Source: Angelakisella sp. (GTDB lineage: Bacteria; Bacillota; Clostridia; Oscillospirales; Ruminococcaceae). From it: a stretch of DNA of 5,466 bases. The stretch covers positions 1 to 5,466 of the forward strand of contig JAHHTR010000137.1 of NCBI GenBank assembly GCA_020024515.1, read 5' to 3'. Position 1 is the first letter of the stretch. The number at the start of each line of letters is the position of its first letter. The notes beneath the pieces are model-generated. The model saw only the letters and a program-made list of their open reading frames with translations, was not told the origin of the DNA and did no database searches. This document shows positions 1 to 4,875 of this stretch, piece by piece. A program made the position numbers and the translations under genes.

Positions 1-43
1 GCAAACAGACTTTCACTTTTTAAAGTATTTATAGTTTTATTAA

Positions 44-173
44 ATCATTTTATCACCTCCCTAATTTGATATTTGAATATTATTTATTTTTAATCATTTT
101 TACCACCTCAGTTTTAGAGTTTTTATTTTGATATAAATTTTGTGATATGTATTATCATTTTTATGACTCCCTC
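44..173 (-). repeat. Three imperfect RBS-ATG leader repeats
   Basis: Plus-strand copies at about 44-60, 93-112 and 154-173 share the core TCATTTT(T)A followed by a CACCTC- or GACTCCC-like block. On the minus strand each reads as a purine-rich ribosome binding site, a short spacer of ATAAAA type, then ATGAT. The ATGs are at 48-46, 97-95 and 158-156, about 50 and 61 bases apart, and each is followed quickly by a stop codon (after 2, 5 and 11 codons). They look like repeated gene-start segments without their genes. A+T-richness makes chance similarity possible. Confidence 0.35.
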
Positions 174-187
174 GTTTAGGGAGTCAT
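163..187. other. Perfect 10-bp inverted repeat (hairpin)
   Basis: ATGACTCCCT pairs perfectly with AGGGAGTCAT around the loop CGTTT. No run of T follows the stem directly on either strand: the plus strand reaches a T run only about 14 bases later, and the minus strand is followed by A residues. A standard intrinsic terminator is therefore unlikely. It could be a protein-binding palindrome, an RNA structure or the remnant of a mobile-element end. Confidence 0.5.
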
Positions 188-240
188 CTCACAGTTCTTA
201 TTTTTCATTTCAAAATTAACTTTGGTTAAATTTAAAATAT

Positions 241-268
241 CACTGTTTAGGTGCGTAACGAAACAGTG
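241..268. other. 8-bp inverted repeat straddling the IS left boundary
   Basis: CACTGTTT (241-248) is the exact reverse complement of AAACAGTG (261-268), the first eight bases of the IS left end, with a 12-base spacer. One arm thus lies outside the element and one inside. The outer arm equals the tip of an IS end in opposite orientation. It may be a leftover of a second, inverted IS end or a target chosen for its complementarity. Confidence 0.55.
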
Positions 269-281
269 CTGTTGACAAATA
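261..281 (+). repeat. IS left terminal inverted repeat
   Basis: Reads AAACAGTGCTG followed by TTGACAAATA and matches the right end at 20 of 21 positions (T against A at position 6). It contains a perfect TTGACA hexamer (272-277) pointing into the element, but the nearest good -10 box is 33 bases further on. It is therefore not an ordinary -35 for the transposase promoter. Confidence 0.9.
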
Positions 282-307
282 AAAATATAGCTGAGAATTA
301 ATGAATA

Positions 308-316
308 TGGTATAAT
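308..316 (+). promoter_or_regulatory. Extended -10 promoter for the transposase
   Basis: TGGTATAAT is a perfect -10 hexamer (311-316) with the extended TGN motif, 36 bases before the ATG. The hexamer 17 bases upstream (TAGCTG, 288-293) is a poor -35, so the extended -10 would carry the promoter. The ribosome binding site AAGGAAG at 335-341 lies 10 bases before the ATG at 352 and decides that start; an earlier ATG at 344 is out of frame. Confidence 0.6.
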
Positions 317-351
317 TAAATAGATAAAAAAGAAAAGGAAGAAATGTATCA

Positions 352-1812
352 ATGTTTAATAATGATATTCATAAGCAGCAAAAGATTGAATTTGTAAATA
401 TAGAAGAGCTAATGCCACAAGATCATTTTCTAAGAGATTTAGACAGATTGGTAAGCTTTGATTTCATATACGATAAAGTAGACCATCTATACTCAAAAAT
501 TGGCAGACGGTCAATAGATCCGGTTATGATAATTAAAATGCTCCTCATCGGATATCTTTATGGTATAAATTCAGAAAGAAAACTTGAGCAGGAAATAAAA
601 GTAAATATTGCATATAGATGGTTTTTGGGCATTGATTTAGATGAGCCTGTCCCGGACCATTCTACTCTGTCACAGCTTCGCAGAAGAAAATTTAAAGGAA
701 CAAATCTTTTTGAAGAAATATTTGACGAGATAGTTCGTAAGTGTATTGATGTGGGGCTGGTAACAGATTCGGTTTTATGTACGGATTCAACTCACATAAG
801 AGCAAATGCACAAAATGATTTGAGAGAAGTAATTGAAGCTCTTGATAAACCAAGTAAGTATATTCAAAGACTTGATGAAGAAGCAATACATAACGGATTA
901 ATAAAACCCAAAAAGGTTAGAAGTTTCAAAATGAAAAAAGTAACCAAAAGTATTACCGATCCTGACAGTGGAATATTAAGCCGTCCGGGAAAACCAACAG
1001 GATTTCATTATCTGAATCATCAAACCTGTGATGGCAACAGCGGAATAATAACTGATGTATTCGTTACTTCGGCTAACGTTTCAGATAAGACACCACATAC
1101 AGAACGCATTTTGTATCAAATAGCAAAATTTAAATTTGATACAAAAGAGATATGCGCTGACGGTGGATATTACAGCAGTGAAATACATAGTGAAATGTAC
1201 AAACGAAATATCAAAACATATATTCCAATCAGAAATCCTGGAAAATATGATGATATCAAATTTACTGTAAATGATTTTAAATATATAGAGCGAGAAGATT
1301 GTTTTATCTGTCCGAATGGTGAAAAACTTTTAGTGGGAGGTTACAAACTTGGTCGTGGAAATATAAAATATGTTTGCTCAAAAAGAATTTGTGGAAATTG
1401 TACTTTACATAAAGACTGTACAAAGCAAGAACAAAAAGTTCTGCTCAAAAGTATTAATTACAAATATTCTGAAAAACAAAATCTAAATGTTGGAACACCA
1501 AGATATTATGAGTTAATGCGATTACGAAAAATATGGTGTGAAGGAAACTTTTCACATCAGAAAGCAAATCACAATTTAGCAAAGACTTTCAAACGGGGCA
1601 ATGCAAATGTAACTGAGCATTGTTTCTTATCAGCATGCGCTTTAAATTTAAAAAGATTGATAAAATACTTAAAAGACAGGTGTAACCTACAAAAATCATT
1701 CGTTTACACTCAAATATATTTAATAAATATTAAAATCAGACAAGCTAAACTTTTGGATAACTCGTCTGATTGTTTTTTTACCTATTTGTCAACAGCTCTG
1801 TTTATAGTATAG
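352..1812 (+). CDS. IS1182-family DDE transposase
   Basis: This enzyme cuts and joins the ends of its own insertion sequence. The protein has 486 residues. An N-terminal DUF772/InsH-like helical domain covers about residues 15-115, including PDHSTLSQLRRRKF near 101-114. The RNase H-fold catalytic core follows: first Asp D145 in CTDSTH, second Asp D270 in CADGGYYS, and Glu E397 in CEGNFSHQKAN. The DPDSG block at 203-207 and the GKPTGFHYL segment are typical of the family. A cysteine cluster (C317, C320, C342, C347, C350, C356) is the usual insertion before the catalytic Glu. All three catalytic residues are present. The recognisable family sequence ends near LNLKRLIKYL (431-440). The last 46 residues look unconserved, run through a terminator-like hairpin and the right inverted repeat, and the final two codons and the TAG stop lie in flanking DNA. 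The element therefore lacks an in-frame stop of its own here. Confidence 0.9.
   Translation: MFNNDIHKQQKIEFVNIEELMPQDHFLRDLDRLVSFDFIYDKVDHLYSKIGRRSIDPVMIIKMLLIGYLYGINSERKLEQEIKVNIAYRWFLGIDLDEPVPDHSTLSQLRRRKFKGTNLFEEIFDEIVRKCIDVGLVTDSVLCTDSTHIRANAQNDLREVIEALDKPSKYIQRLDEEAIHNGLIKPKKVRSFKMKKVTKSITDPDSGILSRPGKPTGFHYLNHQTCDGNSGIITDVFVTSANVSDKTPHTERILYQIAKFKFDTKEICADGGYYSSEIHSEMYKRNIKTYIPIRNPGKYDDIKFTVNDFKYIEREDCFICPNGEKLLVGGYKLGRGNIKYVCSKRICGNCTLHKDCTKQEQKVLLKSINYKYSEKQNLNVGTPRYYELMRLRKIWCEGNFSHQKANHNLAKTFKRGNANVTEHCFLSACALNLKRLIKYLKDRCNLQKSFVYTQIYLINIKIRQAKLLDNSSDCFFTYLSTALFIV
1734..1779 (+). terminator. Probable intrinsic terminator inside the transposase 3' end
   Basis: AATCAGAC (1734-1741) pairs perfectly with GTCTGATT (1764-1771) around a 22-base loop, followed by a G and seven T (1773-1779). 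The stem has only three G-C pairs and a long loop, so strength is uncertain. If it works, transcripts end about 31 bases before the transposase stop codon at 1810 and lack a stop. Confidence 0.45.
1783..1803 (-). repeat. IS right terminal inverted repeat
   Basis: The complement reads AAACAGAGCTG followed by TTGACAAATA, matching the left end apart from one base. The transposase frame is open through this whole repeat, encoding the residues YLSTALF, and stops only seven bases outside it. Confidence 0.9.
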
Positions 1813-2201
1813 CCTCTTTTTCGGCTTTTTTCAAGAATGCTTTCAGATAGCTGACGGTATAAAACTGGGTGGTTACAATCTTCGGAAGTAATGGAAGTAG
1901 TTGAACCAGTTGGTCGTTTGAATATATCTCGTTCAGTATCATGATCGTTATGGTGTTGATTTTACCATTTTTTTAGATGAAGTGTATGGGAGCATCTAAT
2001 ATAATCATTTTCACGCAACGATTCAATTACAGCACTTAATTCTTTGCTGATGGTGTCTTGCGGAGGTATGGTAGATAAAACGACATTTCCGCTTAAATCA
2101 TCTGGAAAATTGTACGCACTTTTCCAGATGACCCCAACAATATAACAGTTCGAGAAAGTTGCACCTTTGAAATTGGCTCTATTTTTCCCTGCTAAAGACA
2201 T
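1802..2201 (-). pseudogene. Unrecognised gene, frameshifted at A7 and cut by the IS
   Basis: I do not recognise this family. The start at 2201 is well supported: a near-consensus promoter (2253-2281) and a ribosome binding site AAAAGGGGTG just upstream. The first frame gives 79 residues ending in HLKKW. Removing one A from the run of seven A (plus-strand T at 1968-1974) joins it to a second frame that reads like real protein (GKINTITIMILNEIY, then LVQLLPLLPKIV, then SYLKAFLKKAEKEAIL). The joined product is 132 residues up to the IS junction, where a TAA arises from one flanking base plus the IS tip. Without the IS, the frame would run four more codons (SLRT) into 250-260 and stop. The residues suggest a small alpha/beta protein. 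ANFKGATFSN near the N-terminus resembles two pentapeptide repeats, which is weak evidence. No signal peptide or membrane segment is seen. It may be broken, a slippage-controlled gene, or an assembly error. Confidence 0.6.
1968..1974 (-). other. A7 homopolymer at the frame switch
   Basis: On the minus strand the codons are CTA AAA AAA TGG TAA. Loss of one A gives CTA AAA AAT GGT AAA ATC and opens the downstream frame. Runs of seven or more A are known sites of replication or transcription slippage, and also of sequencing error. Confidence 0.6.
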
Positions 2202-2252
2202 AATATCTCACACCCCTTTTTCTACTGATAGATAAATGACGGTTTCATTGTT

Positions 2253-2281
2253 ATTATAGGGAGCAATGCATGATTTATCAA
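2253..2281 (-). promoter_or_regulatory. Sigma-A-type promoter of the 2201 gene
   Basis: On the minus strand TTGATA (2281-2276) and a perfect TATAAT (2258-2253) are separated by exactly 17 bases. The expected transcription start is near 2246. This gives a leader of about 45 bases before the ribosome binding site (complement of 2211-2220) and the ATG at 2201. Confidence 0.75.
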
Positions 2282-2322
2282 GAAAGTACAAGCTATTATT
2301 TCTTCTCCTAAAAAAGATATTA

Positions 2323-2454
2323 TTAAGAAATACGTATTTTTCCACAGAAATTACCCTTGACAAATATAATCTCAATTAAATAATTGGTTGATATAGACGA
2401 ATTTTCATCAGATAATTTATCAACTATCTGATAAACTTCTTTGATTGTAATCAT
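2323..2454 (-). CDS. Small hypothetical protein, 43 residues
   Basis: I do not recognise this product. The frame is open from 2508, where TTG is a possible start without a ribosome binding site. The ATG at 2454 has TTGAGG eight bases upstream and is the better start. The product begins MITIKEVYQIVDKL and ends GKIRIS. It would form one amphipathic helix followed by a hydrophobic segment (YLIEIIFV) too short for a sure membrane span. It lies 122 bases upstream of the 2201 gene on the same strand, which has its own promoter, so the two need not be one operon. Given the decay around it, this may be a fragment of a larger gene. The extended frame 2508-2323 gives 61 residues. Confidence 0.35.
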   Translation of the reverse strand: MITIKEVYQIVDKLSDENSSISTNYLIEIIFVKGNFCGKIRIS

Positions 2455-2511
2455 AATTAAATCCTCAATTTCTAATTGGCTAAATTCAAAATCTTTCGCA
2501 TACAGCAATGT

Positions 2512-2540
2512 TTATAATAAATATAGCTCATTTATTATAA
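2512..2540. promoter_or_regulatory. Perfect 11-bp A+T inverted repeat, possible operator
   Basis: TTATAATAAAT (2512-2522) and ATTTATTATAA (2530-2540) are exact reverse complements around the seven-base spacer ATAGCTC. Each arm contains a -10-like TATAAT or TATAAA on the minus strand, upstream of the small ORF. A dyad overlapping a promoter suggests an operator, but an A+T-only palindrome in such AT-rich DNA can arise by chance. No good -35 was found for either arm. Confidence 0.35.
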
Positions 2541-2543
2541 TAG

Positions 2544-2693
2544 CTAACATAGGTGATCGTATAGTAGTCTCCTTTGCCTAAACGAAGCGACGAAATGACA
2601 GACAGCTTGCTCTGTTCTTTCAGCTACACAGGAGGCACGATACTCTCGACAGGAAATTATCGAAGTGCGCCCTTTGAGTTTTAAATGGTTTGT
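2544..2693 (-). repeat. G+C-richer repeat-like segment without a start codon
   Basis: This intergenic stretch is visibly richer in G and C than its neighbours. On the minus strand it keeps a 49-codon open frame ending in TAG at 2544, with residues such as CREYRASCVAERTEQ and HFVASFRQRRLLYDHLC, but with no ATG and no ribosome binding site. Such frames are typical of dispersed intergenic repeats that get annotated as tiny hypothetical proteins. The complementary pieces GGCACGATA (2633-2641) and TATCGAAGTGCGCC further on allow an imperfect hairpin. It could be a miniature element, a structured RNA or a gene fragment. Confidence 0.35.
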
Positions 2694-2708
2694 TTATTTT
2701 GGTGAACT

Positions 2709-3089
2709 TTAATGTTCTTTATTATCTTCTTCCATATCTCTTAAAAATTCCACAAGAGATGTGTAGACACATTCTATTTCACAATCTGCCTCGTGATCCC
2801 ATGGTATAATCCAAAGTCCCTCATTATAAAGAAAAATATCCATTAAATCAAAAGCAAAACCAACTTTCACTATTAAATGGTTCTGTACTCCTTGAGTTTT
2901 CTAATGCTATTGTCGCTGAATCAATTCTACCAAAAGGAAACTCTAACCTTTCATAGCTTGAGTAGAGTTCTTTTAGCGGTGCTGGTATTTGCTCAAATAT
3001 TTCTTTACTGCAAATTCCTTTTTCACGATAACGGAATCTCCATATTTTTCTTTCATCTCTTTTATAAATTTCTCTAATTCTGCCATCAT
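2709..3089 (-). pseudogene. SUKH/SMI1-KNR4-like immunity protein gene, two frameshifts
   Basis: SUKH-superfamily proteins often act as immunity proteins against secreted or contact-dependent toxins. A strong GGAGGT (3096-3091) precedes two ATGs. The second (3086, MAELEKF) has the better spacing. Three frames must be joined: MAELEKFIKEMKEKYGDS onward in the first, then ICSKEIFEQIPAPLKELYSS and FPFGRIDSATIALE in the second, then DLMDIFLYNEGLWIIPWDHE and VYTSLVEFLRDMEEDNKEH in the third. The first shift lies at a run of five A (complement of 3019-3023), the second near 2848-2862 just before a TGA. The joined product is about 125 residues, close to a whole single SUKH domain, with the expected IP-x-PLKELY, EPF-x-x-x-SW and C-terminal W-D-H-E blocks. 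Family assignment is by pattern only; another immunity-like fold is possible. Confidence 0.6.
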
Positions 3090-3144
3090 TACCTCCACAA
3101 TTTTAAAATTTATCCCTTCCTTTATTTGAATAAACTATATCACA

Positions 3145-3150
3145 ATTATA
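3145..3150 (-). promoter_or_regulatory. -10 box upstream of the SUKH-like pseudogene
   Basis: Perfect TATAAT on the minus strand in GGGTATAATTGTG, about 55 bases before the start codon. No convincing -35 lies 16-18 bases upstream. It sits just after the stop codon of the preceding small gene. Confidence 0.35.
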
Positions 3151-3157
3151 CCCTACA

Positions 3158-3382
3158 TTAAACCATTGCTGACATCATTCTCTCTGCTCCATCAGCTTTC
3201 TTTTTCTCTCTCCATTGTTTCTGCCATGCCCGACACTTGGCTCTGCGTTCCTCGTCTGCCGCCTGCATCTCCTGCAAGAGTCTTTCTTCATCATGCTAAA
3301 TCAGTGTGACGATGTGCGTAGAGCGTACAAAAACGTAGTCCTTAGGGTACACTTGTGCCTTGGCGGAGAACCTGTTTTTCAT
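3158..3382 (-). pseudogene. Small G+C-richer gene with one in-frame TAG
   Basis: I do not recognise the product. From an ATG at 3382 the frame gives 28 residues (MKNRFSAKAQVYPKDY, then VFVRSTHIVTLI), a TAG at 3298-3296, then 45 more codons in the same frame (HDEERLLQEMQAADEERRAK, then WQKQWREKKKADGAERMM) and TAA at 3158. The C-terminal half is highly charged and helical, as in basic nucleic-acid-binding or phage/plasmid accessory proteins. By eye roughly half the bases are G or C, clearly above the flanks, which points to a different origin. There is no ribosome binding site before 3382, so the true start may be lost. TAG could derive from CAG (Gln) by one change. Either a nonsense-disrupted gene or two unrelated open stretches. 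Confidence 0.4.
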
Positions 3383-3401
3383 TTAAAATATCGTTCGGTC
3401 A

Positions 3402-3446
3402 TAAAAATAAAGCCTTCAAGGGGATATCTTGGAGGCTTTATTTTTA
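3402..3446 (-). terminator. Strong bidirectional terminator downstream of the Rpn gene
   Basis: The arms at 3402-3420 and 3428-3446 are 19 bases long and complementary apart from one G-T/A-C position, with a seven-base loop. The core AAAGCC/GGCTTT is flanked by A and T runs, so it can end transcription from either side. It starts nine bases after the stop codon of the Rpn-family gene, its natural user. Confidence 0.85.
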
Positions 3447-3454
3447 GATTTATT

Positions 3455-3622
3455 TTATTTGGCTAATTCTTTTACTTCTTCAACAGTTAATTTAGAACAT
3501 TTAGCAATTTCTTCATAGGACAGTTTACCTATTGCAAGTAGATTTTTAGCCATATCAGTTCTTTCTTGTATAGCAGCTTTTTCTGCAACATCATTTCTCA
3601 TATCTTCCATCATCTTACACAT
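3455..3622 (-). CDS. Candidate intragenic C-terminal Rpn antitoxin, 55 residues
   Basis: Within the Rpn-family frame, AAGGGAG (complement of 3631-3637) stands eight bases before an ATG at codon 210 (3622-3620), an excellent ribosome binding site. It would start a 55-residue protein beginning MCKMMEDMRNDVAEKAA and ending with the helical tail EEVKELAK. For E. coli Rpn proteins, small C-terminal products made from internal starts have been reported to bind and block the full-length toxic nuclease. The position, size and ribosome binding site here fit that model. Expression is inference. The frame is untouched by the TGA at codon 66. It could also be a chance purine run in an A+G-rich helix-coding region. 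Confidence 0.4.
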   Translation of the reverse strand: MCKMMEDMRNDVAEKAAIQERTDMAKNLLAIGKLSYEEIAKCSKLTVEEVKELAK

Positions 3623-4249
3623 AGTAGCAACTCCCTTCTCATCTTCTTTAAAATATCTGGTTCTCTCTGCAAGTTGTTTGTATTGCATATCATTTGGGTT
3701 TGTGCAGTTAAAGTCTTGCATAAGTATGCCAAGCGAACTGTTGTCTCTGTACTCACCGTTAACATATATGATATGTGCCTCATCATTAAAATATTCGCCT
3801 GTTTCCCTTATAATGCGGTCAATATGGTAAATAGGCAGGTTTTTTCCTAAAACGTCCCATTCTGTTATGAAGATTACATATGTATCTGAAAGTTTTTCAT
3901 AGTTATCACCCGGCGAAGTAATATTTGCATCAATCATACTGCTGTTGTATCTTGCGCGTTTCATACTTGCGCCCTTATCTGCCCGTTGAATCTCGATATT
4001 ATATAGCTTTCCGTCTTTATCTACAGCATATATATCAAGAATTATCGAACGTCACTGTAAATTTTTTATTTGGTGCTGCGCACGAACTTGTTGTATTTTT
4101 AAATCATTTCTGTCCAACACTATATTTACAACAAGGTCTGTACATTCTATATTATCTTCAAAACATTTCGACATAAAGTCATCATCCATAAGTCTGAACT
4201 TACGCAGACGTTGTAGATTTTCTTCACAAAACAGGTTTTTGTTTTCCAT
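3455..4249 (-). pseudogene. Rpn-family PD-(D/E)XK nuclease, one in-frame TGA
   Basis: Rpn-family proteins (TIGR01784/PDDEXK_2 type, often annotated as putative transposases) are DNA endonucleases linked to recombination and phage defence. The ATG at 4249 follows AGAGGTG. The frame has 264 codons, a normal length. Residues 1-65 carry the family N-terminus (RLRKFRLMDDDFMSKCF). Codon 66 is TGA where a Gly (GGA) is expected before RSIILDIYAVD. The catalytic core follows in the same frame: D72 in ILDIYA, E86 and Q88 in the E-I-Q motif. Residues 233-264 form the usual helical tail with IAKCSKLTVEEVKELAK. A single G-to-T change explains the damage. The gene has its own promoter (4281-4309) and terminator (3402-3446). 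Restart at ATG codon 96, with AAGGG upstream, would omit the catalytic residues. A separate internal start at codon 210 is listed as its own feature. Confidence 0.85.
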
Positions 4250-4280
4250 TCTGCACCTCTTATGTTTTTTTATTATATTT

Positions 4281-4309
4281 ATTTTATCACATTTATCAGT
4301 TATTTTCAA
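4281..4309 (-). promoter_or_regulatory. Sigma-A-type promoter of the Rpn-family gene
   Basis: On the minus strand TTGAAA (4309-4304) and TAAAAT (4286-4281) are separated by exactly 17 bases, each one mismatch from consensus. The expected start near 4274 leaves a leader of about 25 bases to the ATG at 4249. The promoter lies right after the recombinase fragment's stop codon, so the Rpn gene is an independent unit. Confidence 0.7.
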
Positions 4310-4324
4310 TATGATAACGAATTT

Positions 4325-4774
4325 TTATTCTTCACAGTTAACCTTTTCATTCACCACGATTCCACTATAAAACCTTATTTCAATCTCCATATTTCTTTTC
4401 ACCTTTATACTTTCTATAAGTCTCTTAACCAAGTCATCATCATATGAGTGTAGCTGTGGATTTAAGTTTGATATTATATCATTCACTTTTTGTATTTTTT
4501 CAGTACAAGTATTGGATTTTTTGAGTTCGTCACAATGGCTGTTTTTAGCTTGTTTAAGGCTTTCTGTCTTGTTATGGAGCAACTTATACTCATTGTCATA
4601 ATCCTTGCTTACAGTTCCAATTTTTGCGTTACGTTCGATTAGTGTTAGCATGTCATTTTGCAGTATATTAATCTGTTCATCATACTGTTTCATGTAGCTT
4701 TCTTCTGTATAATTTGATATTACTTCAAATACGTTTTCTCTAAATCTGTGGATTGTCAACACTAAATAGGACAA
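4325..4774 (-). pseudogene. C-terminal fragment of a large serine recombinase
   Basis: Large serine recombinases integrate and excise phages and conjugative or mobilizable transposons. Only the C-terminal end is left here: a long coiled-coil region (about residues 22-105, rich in Glu, Lys, Asn and Gln) followed by DDDLVKRLIESIKV and MEIEIRFYSGIVV (about 112-141), the typical final alpha/beta element. The N-terminal resolvase domain with the catalytic Ser, the recombinase domain and the zinc ribbon are absent. The open frame begins after a TAA just upstream of 4774, and TTG there has no ribosome binding site. The first ten residues do not look like recombinase, so the break lies near 4745-4760, next to a TTGTCAACA that also occurs in the IS end. 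The fragment marks the edge of an old integrative element. Confidence 0.75.
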
Positions 4775-4849
4775 ATTCGATATTTCTTACACTACTATCA
4801 ATAAAACGATTTATAATGAATCAATATCCACGTAAAAATGCTCTGTTTA
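4753..4849 (+). other. Possible split relic of an IS right end
   Basis: TTGTCAACA (4753-4761) and GCTCTGTTTA (4840-4849) are the two halves of the IS right end, where they lie next to each other (1786-1794 and 1795-1804). Here they keep the same order and strand but are separated by 78 bases. The first half abuts the point where recognisable recombinase sequence stops. This may be a decayed IS1182-type end with an insertion, or coincidence. Confidence 0.3.
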
Positions 4850-4875
4850 GTTGCCATATACTTGTATTATAGAAT

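Larger units (their letters stand above)
1..240. other. Non-coding left flank with minus-strand leader-like modules
   Basis: I see no gene of credible length here on either strand. On the minus strand the segment carries three Shine-Dalgarno/ATG look-alikes that open frames of only 11, 5 and 2 codons, plus a perfect 10-bp hairpin. A real minus-strand gene may begin beyond the left edge, in which case this would be its leader. Alternatively it is the debris of earlier gene starts. Very A+T-rich. Confidence 0.5.
261..1803 (+). mobile_element. IS1182-family insertion sequence, about 1543 bp
   Basis: The element is bounded by 21-base terminal inverted repeats that match at 20 positions (261-281 and the complement of 1783-1803), tips AAACAG and CTGTTT. 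It holds one long gene, a DDE transposase of the IS1182 type. Family membership comes from the transposase: a DUF772-like N-terminus, the DPD-x-G block, a cysteine cluster and a late EGNFSHQKAN motif. No direct target duplication is obvious: 254-260 ends in GTAACG and 1804 onward begins ATAGTA. The element has landed at the 3' end of a minus-strand gene. Both ends and the gene look intact, so it may be active, subject to the odd 3' end of its gene. Confidence 0.85.

Noticed and set aside
272..316. TTGACA in the IS left repeat as -35 of the transposase promoter
   Set aside because: It is 33 bases from TATAAT, far outside the usable 16-18 base range.
692..886. 64-residue minus-strand frame
   Set aside because: It lies fully inside the transposase gene on the opposite strand, without any start signals.
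1811..1830. Terminator AGCC/GGCT followed by T6
   Set aside because: The stem has only four pairs and lies inside the 3' coding end of the minus-strand gene (codons for KKAEKEA). The T run is explained by lysine codons.
2877..3077. Hydrophobic 66-residue plus-strand protein
   Set aside because: It overlaps the SUKH-like coding region on the other strand. Its Leu/Phe richness is the mirror of Glu/Lys codons, and it has no ribosome binding site.
3215..3466. 83-residue plus-strand protein
   Set aside because: It is antisense to the small G+C-rich gene and runs through the strong terminator; no ribosome binding site.
4052..4054. TGA read as glycine (alternative genetic code, as in SR1/Gracilibacteria)
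   Set aside because: TGA at a Gly position is suggestive, but the other long frames contain no in-frame TGA, another gene is broken by TAG, and the gene content fits Clostridia. A point mutation is simpler.
3566..4176. Two plus-strand frames (3566-3850 and 3925-4176)
   Set aside because: Both are antisense to the Rpn-family gene, with low-complexity Phe/Leu/Cys/Tyr content expected from the complement.
4262..4447. 61-residue plus-strand frame
   Set aside because: It overlaps the Rpn promoter and the recombinase tail; composition is that of AT-rich antisense DNA.
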